The notes under the pieces are model-generated. The model was given only the letters and a program-made list of their open reading frames with translations, made no database searches and was not told the DNA's origin. Below are positions 5,453 to 9,730 of a stretch of 9,730 nucleotides of DNA, one piece after another; positions within the stretch are counted from its first letter, which is position 1; every line of letters begins with the position of its first letter. Position numbers and translations under genes: made by a program. Source of the stretch: Ruminococcus sp. (GTDB lineage: Bacteria; Bacillota_A; Clostridia; Oscillospirales; Ruminococcaceae); the NCBI RefSeq assembly GCF_024684275.1, contig NZ_JAIKXF010000066.1, forward strand, positions 1 to 9,730. The letters are read 5' to 3'.

Positions 5453-5591
5453 CATCGTAACTGTGGTAGTAGCGGTCATAACAACTATACCACCATAAAA
5501 TCGAGAAATTTGCGGTAGGAGTAATTCTGATATTTATATTATATTCCAATTATAAGTGAAATATTTATTATTGAATAGAAGGAGATTAAAA

Positions 5592-6542
5592 ATGCCTCTG
5601 ATTCCAAATTCAAACAATCCAGATTTTCAGAATCATGATAAAAAGCAAGAGAAACACGAAATACAATTCAAGAAGTCAGAACCGATTTACACGTTTTCAG
5701 ATCTTATTCTTTCGGACAAGACATTGGATGAATTAAAAACCGTTGTCAGTGCTCAAAAGAATTGGAATAAAGTATTTATTGAATGGGGACTTGGCTCCAT
5801 AATTAAAGAAAGAAAAAATCTATTTGTCAATCTTTATGGAGATTCTGGAACTGGGAAAAGTATGTCAGCGCATGCAATAGCCTCAGCATTAGGCAAGAAG
5901 TTAATATGTGTGAATTATGCGGATATTGAATCAAAATATGTCGGGGAAACAAGTAAAAACCTTACAAGACTATTTAATGATCCGAATAATTGGGATGATA
6001 TTATTTTTTTCGATGAAGCGGATGCACTTCTTAGCAAACGAGTTACAGATATGAGTAGCGCAACAGATGTAAGTGTTAATCAAACACGTTCTGTTTTACT
6101 AACATTATTGAATTCTTATGAAGGAATGGTTATATTTGCAACAAATTTTATTAGCAATTATGATTCTGCTTTTATGAGAAGGATACATTATCATATCCGT
6201 TTTAATCTTCCTAATGCAGAACTACGAGAAAAACTATGGGCTCATTATATCCCTGATAAAATGCCAGTTAATATTGATATCCAATACTTATCTCAGAAAT
6301 ATGACAATCTTAGCGGAAGTGATATTTCAACAGCGGTCTTAAAAGCTGCACTAAATGCAGCCAAGAACAATGCGGAGATTATTTTACAGACTGATTTTGA
6401 TATTGCCATAGAGAGCATTATTAATAGTAAGAATGCTAACGCTAATAATACATCGAAAATTGTTAAAAGTGAAATAGTAGAAGAAAAAAATGTACCATTA
6501 TCCATTCGCAAGAAATCGTATGAAAGCGAGGATATAGAATGA
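5592..6542 (+). CDS. classical AAA+ ATPase (unfoldase/remodeller type)
   Basis: A 316-residue single-ring AAA+ ATPase. Residues from the ATG at 5592: Walker A GDSGTGKS (83-90), pore-loop 1 SKYVGE (114-119), Walker B IIFFDEAD (137-144), sensor-1 Asn in IFATNF (185), arginine fingers FMRR (196-197), and the sensor-2-region GSD (242-244) of classical AAA proteins such as Cdc48, FtsH and Vps4. The aromatic pore loop suggests it threads or pulls a protein substrate. There is no protease domain and no membrane segment. The charged N-terminal 40 residues may bind an adaptor; the C-terminal tail (about 278-316) looks disordered. I start at 5592 because AAGGAGA lies six bases upstream; the ATG at 5556 has no SD. 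It overlaps the next gene by ATGA, so the two are translationally coupled. Its substrate is unknown. Confidence 0.9.
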   Translation: MPLIPNSNNPDFQNHDKKQEKHEIQFKKSEPIYTFSDLILSDKTLDELKTVVSAQKNWNKVFIEWGLGSIIKERKNLFVNLYGDSGTGKSMSAHAIASALGKKLICVNYADIESKYVGETSKNLTRLFNDPNNWDDIIFFDEADALLSKRVTDMSSATDVSVNQTRSVLLTLLNSYEGMVIFATNFISNYDSAFMRRIHYHIRFNLPNAELREKLWAHYIPDKMPVNIDIQYLSQKYDNLSGSDISTAVLKAALNAAKNNAEIILQTDFDIAIESIINSKNANANNTSKIVKSEIVEEKNVPLSIRKKSYESEDIE

Positions 6543-6889
6543 TTCTGTTTAGCTTAGTAAAAGAATTTGTAATTCAAACGGTTGCGCAGGGAGTATTAAC
6601 TCTTATAGAAAGATTTAAACAGTCTTTTGTTCAATGGCTTCAACAGATTCCAGAAATGATACAGGATAAAGTTGACGGCATTGTTTATGGTTGTAAGACA
6701 TTTGTTAGGGAGCAGTTGGGAATCAATAAAGAAATATCTGATAATTATGCATTTAATGGAAAGCAGTGGCAAAAAACAACTGTTACTCGTGAAGTAAGGT
6801 CTTCTGAGGTCCCATATGAAATATCAAGCCAAATTTCAAATGGAGAGGTATTAGATGTTACAGAAGAATTGGAGCTTTATATGAAATAG
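6539..6889 (+). CDS. Q1: uncharacterised protein, paralogue of Q2
   Basis: A 116-residue protein of no family I recognise. The N-terminal 60 residues are hydrophobic to amphipathic (FSLVKEFVIQTVAQGVLTLI at 4-23, then VQWLQQIPEMI), which could lie on a membrane, but no clear spanning helix is seen. The C-terminal half looks like a small soluble domain. It shares an ordered set of motifs with the protein at 7710-8087: QWL (32-34), GCKTF (51-55), SDNY (67-70), WQKTTV (77-82), VPYEI (91-95) and an acidic VTEELEL end. It overlaps the ATPase stop codon (ATGA), so it probably works with the ATPase. A role as adaptor or membrane anchor is inference. Confidence 0.75.
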   Translation: MILFSLVKEFVIQTVAQGVLTLIERFKQSFVQWLQQIPEMIQDKVDGIVYGCKTFVREQLGINKEISDNYAFNGKQWQKTTVTREVRSSEVPYEISSQISNGEVLDVTEELELYMK

Positions 6890-6906
6890 TAAAGGAGAGA
6901 TTATAA

Positions 6907-7296
6907 ATGGCTATTTTTAAACAGAATCAACCTAAAACAGATAGGAAACTATTTACATGGGATTCTTTTTTAGAATACTATAATCAAAGAATTGATAGCG
7001 AGATCATATCGTTTAGCAGAGCCAATAATCAGTTTTATTACGGAGGAAAATGTACTATTTCTGCGAAGGTTAATGAAGATGAATTTTCCAAAAAAACATA
7101 CCTAATAGTCGTATCTGTTCTTTATTTTAAAGACCAATTTACGAAAAAAGTTATAGAAAGAACAATTAAAAGCAAATTTGATTATCAGGAATTCAATAAG
7201 GATAAAGAAACTTTAGCACAGTTGCGCAGTATCGTTAGCAAACCGATGGAGGTTAATATAGATTCTCCTGTAATAGAAAGTGAGGTAGATCAATAA
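6907..7296 (+). CDS. Y1: uncharacterised soluble protein, paralogue of Y2
   Basis: 129 residues, no membrane segment or signal peptide, not recognised. It has a mixed helix and strand pattern: FTWDSFLEYYNQRID (16-30), YYGGKCTISAKV (44-55), a beta-like TYLIVVSVLYF (64-74), then a helical Lys-rich part. The protein at 7296-7703 matches in the same order: T-[WY]-x-x-F-[LI]-E ... ID, YGG-[KE]-C-x-I, a hydrophobic strand, TK-x-x-I, and a D-x-[ET]-T-x-x-x-L-x-x-I end. Strong SD (AAAGGAGAG) 17 bases after Q1. Its stop overlaps the start of Y2 by one base, so the Y pair is translationally coupled. Function unknown. Confidence 0.75.
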   Translation: MAIFKQNQPKTDRKLFTWDSFLEYYNQRIDSEIISFSRANNQFYYGGKCTISAKVNEDEFSKKTYLIVVSVLYFKDQFTKKVIERTIKSKFDYQEFNKDKETLAQLRSIVSKPMEVNIDSPVIESEVDQ

Positions 7297-7703
7297 TGCC
7301 GTTTCCACCTGTAATTATTGTATTTGCATCAGTAGGAGTTATATTAGCCTATTTTTACCATAAAGGAAAAAAGTGCGAAAAAAGACCTGTTACATATAAT
7401 CAATTTATTGAGCAGCTTAGTAAGCAAATAGACAATTATATGATAAATGAAGAGAAAAAAACAGGAATATCTATGTATGGCGGTGAATGCAATATATATA
7501 TAACACAAGAATCACCTGATATAGTATTTATGAAAATAATATTATATGGCAAAAAGAAAAAAGATGATAATTGGACCAAAAGTGAAATATTACAAAAATT
7601 GAATATATCAGATTTTACTGATGATCAGGATACACAATCAAAACTGGAAAAAATTAAGATGAAGCCAGATAATTTTAAGGTTAGTAGACCTAGTAAGGAG
7701 TAA
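7296..7703 (+). CDS. Y2: membrane-anchored paralogue of Y1
   Basis: 135 residues. Unlike Y1, it begins with a hydrophobic helix (VIIVFASVGVILAYFY, 6-21) followed by HKGKK, a likely N-out, C-in single-pass anchor by the positive-inside rule. The cytosolic part repeats the Y1 pattern: VTYNQFIEQLSKQID (32-45), MYGGECNIYI (60-69), IVFMKIILYG (76-85), and TKSEILQKLN (94-103), with DQDTQSKLEKI near the end. The very basic KKKKDD stretch is specific to this copy. It starts inside the Y1 stop codon, with GAGG 11 bases before the ATG. The SD of the next gene (AAGGAG) lies in its last codons. Function unknown. Confidence 0.75.
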   Translation: MPFPPVIIVFASVGVILAYFYHKGKKCEKRPVTYNQFIEQLSKQIDNYMINEEKKTGISMYGGECNIYITQESPDIVFMKIILYGKKKKDDNWTKSEILQKLNISDFTDDQDTQSKLEKIKMKPDNFKVSRPSKE

Positions 7704-7709
7704 TTAATT

Positions 7710-8087
7710 ATGCTTGGTACATTGTTGATTATTGGAGCAGTTGGAGCTCTTGCAGGTGCAGTCATTCATGCATATTGGAAGAACATAATACAGTGGCTTG
7801 CTAAAGCGGCAAACAAAATTAAAGAAGTATTGCATGTTGTTGTCGAAGGAACAGAAACATTTATAAAGAGAATAGGTGCCGGATTTAAAAACATGTCAGA
7901 AAACTATTCCAAGCTTCCTGATAATAAATGGCGAAAGGATACCGTGATTGAAAGTACCTATATAGATGAGAATGATGTTCCGGAAGAAATAAAACGTGCT
8001 ATGCAAAATTCTATGGGAATCGAAGGAGAAAAAATAGAGATAACTTCTTATGTTGAAAAGCAAGTACTTTCTTTATCTAATAAGTAA
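7710..8087 (+). CDS. Q2: membrane-anchored paralogue of Q1
   Basis: 125 residues. A clear N-terminal membrane helix (LGTLLIIGAVGALAGAVIHAYW, split here as LGTLLIIGAVGAL and AGAVIHAYW, 2-23), rich in small residues. Then a helical region (KNIIQWLAKAANKIKEVLHV, 24-43) and a soluble domain with the Q motifs in order: QWL (28-30), GTETF (47-51), SENY (63-66), WRKDTV (74-79), VPEEI (90-94), and IEITSYVE near the end. Identity to Q1 is low but the motif order and spacing agree, so common descent is convincing. It follows Y2 by six bases with SD AAGGAG. As with the Y pair, this copy carries the clear anchor and the other does not. Confidence 0.76.
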   Translation: MLGTLLIIGAVGALAGAVIHAYWKNIIQWLAKAANKIKEVLHVVVEGTETFIKRIGAGFKNMSENYSKLPDNKWRKDTVIESTYIDENDVPEEIKRAMQNSMGIEGEKIEITSYVEKQVLSLSNK

Positions 8088-8099
8088 GGTGGTGAATAT

Positions 8100-8921
8100 A
8101 TGTTTTGTAACATAGTAGATGTTCCTTTTTTAATAGCCTTTATAATAATACTTGTTGTTTGGTGTGCTGTAGGCGCTTTTTTGACATCTATTCACCCTGT
8201 TATTGGTGGAATATACATATTCTGTGCTTTTATAGCTTATATTCGACTTACAGTTGCTGAGTTTACGAATGGACATATATTCCATGGAATCGTTGCGGTT
8301 ATACCGATTATATTATTGATTTTACTTGTTATATATTTTTATATTGATGAGCAGAGACAGGAAAAAGTTAGAAAAATCGAAATTCCTCAAATTCAAGAAA
8401 GAGTTGAAAAATATATTGCAATAAATGGATATACATCGCCTAAAAGATTTGTTGAAAGCTTTGATAGTAATCCAGAGTATCAAAATGCAAGATCAGTTTC
8501 ATATAATAATCCTCTTTATATTGAACAGGTTGAAGCCAATAAGAAAAGACGAGCTAACAAACAAGAGCCATTAAAAATCACAGAGCCTTCAATGATATCA
8601 TATGGAAAGTATTCTTCTTTTATATATAAAGAAAAAGTACTAACATATTTTATGCCGAAATTAGAAGAAGTATTAAAATCTAATCATATGTTTGATTATG
8701 ATAATTTATATGATTTTATGCCTGATTTCAAGGAATTCTTTAAAAAGGATGACGGTAGCATTGATAAAGTATATTTTGCGCAAGCATGCATTGGAATGAT
8801 TAATCAAAGCATAAAAAATGGTATAATTGAAAAAGTAGGTGATTCAGGCACGCTATATCGTTCTAAAATCATATCAGAAGAAGATGGAAATGTTGTCGAA
8901 GGTGAGGTGATAGAATTATAG
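8100..8921 (+). CDS. three-pass membrane protein with cytosolic C-terminal domain
   Basis: 273 residues, family not recognised. Three hydrophobic segments lie at about 9-29 (FLIAFIIILVVWCAVGAFL), 34-52 and 62-82 (HGIVAVIPIILLILLVIYF). The remaining 190 residues are soluble, start with a charged helix (EQRQEKVRKIEI), and end in a region that could be a winged helix (VYFAQACIGMINQSIKNGIIEKV, here given as VYFAQACIGMIN and QSIKNGIIEKV, then GTLYRSKI for the wing, about 224-257). Basic residues after the third segment put the tail in the cytosol. SD GGTGGTG lies right after the Q2 stop, so it is the same operon. It would be the natural membrane platform for the ATPase and the Q/Y proteins (inference). 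Confidence 0.78.
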   Translation: MFCNIVDVPFLIAFIIILVVWCAVGAFLTSIHPVIGGIYIFCAFIAYIRLTVAEFTNGHIFHGIVAVIPIILLILLVIYFYIDEQRQEKVRKIEIPQIQERVEKYIAINGYTSPKRFVESFDSNPEYQNARSVSYNNPLYIEQVEANKKRRANKQEPLKITEPSMISYGKYSSFIYKEKVLTYFMPKLEEVLKSNHMFDYDNLYDFMPDFKEFFKKDDGSIDKVYFAQACIGMINQSIKNGIIEKVGDSGTLYRSKIISEEDGNVVEGEVIEL

Positions 8922-8973
8922 ACCCGTTAAATATCAATATATAACTTTTACAAGGTAACGAGGAGGTGCTTTT

Positions 8974-9207
8974 ATGGCAATTTATTGGACGCAAAAAAAA
9001 CAATGTGCTACATGTGAGTATTGGAATGGTCCAAGACAACTTAGATCAGACCCTCGTGTAGTAGAATGTCCGGATGATTATGATGATGCAAAAGGAATGT
9101 GTCAAGGAATTAAATTTCCAGCACAGCGTGGAAAAATGGTTCATGCAGGTACCTGTGCTGGTGGTGGAATGTGCTGGGTCTGCGCAAGGGGGCTGAGTGA
9201 GCGTTAA
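8974..9207 (+). CDS. small Cys-rich (probable zinc-ribbon) protein
   Basis: 77 residues with Cys at 11, 14, 32, 43, 61, 67 and 70. The first pair is CATCEYW, followed by GPRQ; the last is CWVC. This spacing suggests one or two bound zinc ions. Cytosolic, no signal peptide. Strong SD GAGGAGGTG. It begins 52 bases after the membrane gene, the widest gap so far in the operon, and has no terminator before it. It shares C-x-T-C-x-Y-[WY]-x-x-x-RQ with the next gene, so the two may be related. Possible roles are nucleic-acid or protein binding; nothing in the sequence decides. Confidence 0.72.
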   Translation: MAIYWTQKKQCATCEYWNGPRQLRSDPRVVECPDDYDDAKGMCQGIKFPAQRGKMVHAGTCAGGGMCWVCARGLSER

Positions 9208-9272
9208 ATACTAGGGAACTTTAATTAGTTGATAGAAGAATGATTTTTATTAGTTAGAAAGGTAGGTATAAT

Positions 9273-9464
9273 ATGGGATTATTTAATAAGAATAAGTATA
9301 ACATGAAGGATCAGTTAAAGAAAAATGTTGCTGCAAATCTTGGTTCATGCAGAACTTGTCGTTATTATGATAGATCACGTCAGGTTTGTTTGAATAGAAG
9401 TAGTGGAGTAACTTATACAAATGAAAGTCAGCCTAAATGTAAATGTTATCAATTGAATCTTTAA
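9273..9464 (+). CDS. small Cys-rich protein related to its upstream neighbour
   Basis: 63 residues with a basic N-terminus (NKNKYNMKDQLKKN) and Cys at 26, 29, 39, 56 and 58. CRTCRYYDRSRQVC closely resembles the CATCEYWNGPRQ start of the 8974-9207 protein, but this copy lacks its C-terminal Cys pair and ends CKCYQLNL. A zinc-bound fold through C26, C29, C39 and C56 or C58 is plausible. SD AAAGGTAGG supports the start. It is the last gene before the IS region: an IS-type end begins three bases after its stop, so any natural downstream part of the operon may have been displaced. Confidence 0.65.
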   Translation: MGLFNKNKYNMKDQLKKNVAANLGSCRTCRYYDRSRQVCLNRSSGVTYTNESQPKCKCYQLNL

Positions 9465-9466
9465 TC

Positions 9467-9492
9467 GAGTCAATCCCAAATTTTGTGTGAAC
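9467..9492 (+). mobile_element. solitary IS256-type terminal repeat (remnant)
   Basis: 26 bases starting GAGTCAATCCC that match 9594-9619 at 22 positions and lie in the same direction. The sequence after it does not continue like the IS leader at 9620, so this is a lone left end, probably left by an earlier element. Confidence 0.55.
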
Positions 9493-9500
9493 GTAGAATA

Positions 9501-9566
9501 GTGCAAAAAAAGAGTATATGATAAGACCGATTGTTAGCGCAGTCGGTCTTATCTGCATATTAGCAC
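9501..9566. repeat. imperfect palindrome between the two IS ends
   Basis: Central stem GATAAGACCGA (9520-9530) with TCGGTCTTATC (9543-9553), perfect over 11 bp with a 12-nt loop. Weaker outer pairs follow: ATAT (9516-9519) with ATAT (9557-9560), and GTGC (9501-9504) with GCAC (9563-9566). No U-tract follows on either strand, so a terminator is possible but not typical; it could also be an element end or a cruciform-forming site. Confidence 0.5.
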
Positions 9567-9609
9567 ATTATCATTTGATTGTCAAGATGAAAAGAGTCTA
9601 TCCTAAAAT

Positions 9610-9638
9610 TTGTGTAAACCTCCAAAGTAGTGTATAAT
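9610..9638 (+). promoter_or_regulatory. weak transposase promoter with -35 in the terminal repeat
   Basis: TTGTGT (9610-9615), 17-bp spacer, TATAAT (9633-9638). The -35 is poor, so expression should be low. The start would be near 9645, after the left arm of the hairpin at 9619-9660. Confidence 0.5.
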
Positions 9639-9660
9639 AGAAGAGACACTACTTCGGAGG
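9619..9660 (+). promoter_or_regulatory. leader hairpin that hides the transposase SD
   Basis: CCTCCAAAGTAGTGT (9619-9633) pairs at 14 of 15 positions with ACACTACTTCGGAGG (9646-9660). The 3' arm ends in the SD GGAGG, eight bases before the ATG at 9669. RNA from the IS promoter would lack the 5' arm and leave the SD open; RNA reading in from outside would hold both arms and close it. Confidence 0.65.
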
Positions 9661-9668
9661 TTTTAATT

Positions 9669-9730
9669 ATGAGCAGAAGGCGAAGAAACGAAACAGAAGA
9701 GCAGCGTGCAAGAAGAGAGCTGATAAGCGA
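9669..9730 (+). CDS. IS256-like transposase, N-terminus only
   Basis: The frame opens MSRRRRNETEEQRARRELIS and runs off the right edge. A basic start followed by an E/Q/R-rich helix, behind an IS256-type terminal repeat and a good SD (GGAGG), is what a mutator-type transposase looks like at its N-terminus. The catalytic DDE domain is not in the window, so activity cannot be judged. Alternative: another IS family with a similar leader. Confidence 0.6.
   Translation, partial: MSRRRRNETEEQRARRELIS

Larger units (their letters stand above)
4121..5515. repeat. 15-bp inverted repeat pair bracketing the integrase
   Basis: CCGCAAATTTCTCGA at 4121-4135 and its exact reverse complement at 5501-5515, with three more pairs after one mismatch (4137-4139 with 5497-5499). 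The left copy is in a hairpin below the plus-strand promoter; the right copy is in the untranslated leader of the AAA+ operon. Confidence 0.6.
9594..9730 (+). mobile_element. left end of an IS256-family insertion sequence (runs off window)
   Basis: Begins with a terminal repeat (GAGTCTATCCT, then AAAATTTGTGTAAAC, 9594-9619) of the type found at the ends of mutator/IS256-family elements, then a promoter, a leader hairpin and the start of a transposase frame. The other end and the target duplication are outside the window. The family call rests on the terminal repeat and the basic N-terminus. Confidence 0.65.

Noticed and set aside
9467..9619. The two IS-end copies as the terminal inverted repeats of one MITE
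   Set aside because: They lie in the same direction; a MITE needs inverted ends.

Overview
The window looks like a piece of a Ruminococcus-type gut Firmicute (Clostridia) chromosome. The main pointer is a secreted protein with BspA-like leucine-rich repeats, long threonine linkers and a C-terminal type I dockerin whose calcium loops read 'NAVDAS', as in cellulosomal ruminococci. Good Shine-Dalgarno (SD) sequences and near-consensus sigma-A promoters fit this.

Left part (1-3657), on the minus strand, is host-like. It holds a GNAT acetyltransferase and a small helix-hairpin-helix (HhH) protein in one operon, with an operator-like palindrome on its promoter. Next comes the dockerin protein gene. 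Its leader has a strong promoter, a 34-codon upstream ORF (uORF) with a strong SD, and a hairpin plus U-tract at the end of that ORF, laid out like a transcription attenuator. A C-terminal fragment of an SOS-response-associated peptidase (SRAP/YedK) gene follows, broken at about 3657.

Middle (3658-5590) looks like the control and integration module of an integrative element. A small Cro/CI-type repressor (minus) faces away from an apparently intact tyrosine integrase (plus). Two promoters overlap back to back, with two GACTA/TAGTC palindromes over them. A perfect 15-base inverted repeat brackets the integrase; one copy is in the hairpin below the plus-strand promoter, the other in the leader of the next operon.

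Right part (5592-9464) is clearly more AT-rich and is a tight plus-strand operon I do not recognise. It encodes a classical AAA+ ATPase, then Q1-Y1-Y2-Q2, where Q1/Q2 and Y1/Y2 are two pairs of diverged paralogues in nested order. A three-pass membrane protein with a soluble tail and two small Cys-rich (probable zinc-ribbon) proteins follow. One member of each pair has an N-terminal membrane helix and the other does not, so the inferred machine is a membrane-linked AAA+ unfoldase or remodeller with paired adaptors. It is the best candidate here for an undescribed system; its function (defence, stress, element maintenance) cannot be read from sequence.

Right edge (9467-9730) holds two direct copies of an IS256-type terminal repeat, an imperfect palindrome between them, and the start of an IS256-like transposase whose SD sits in the 3' arm of a hairpin, so that transcripts reading in from outside should be poorly translated.
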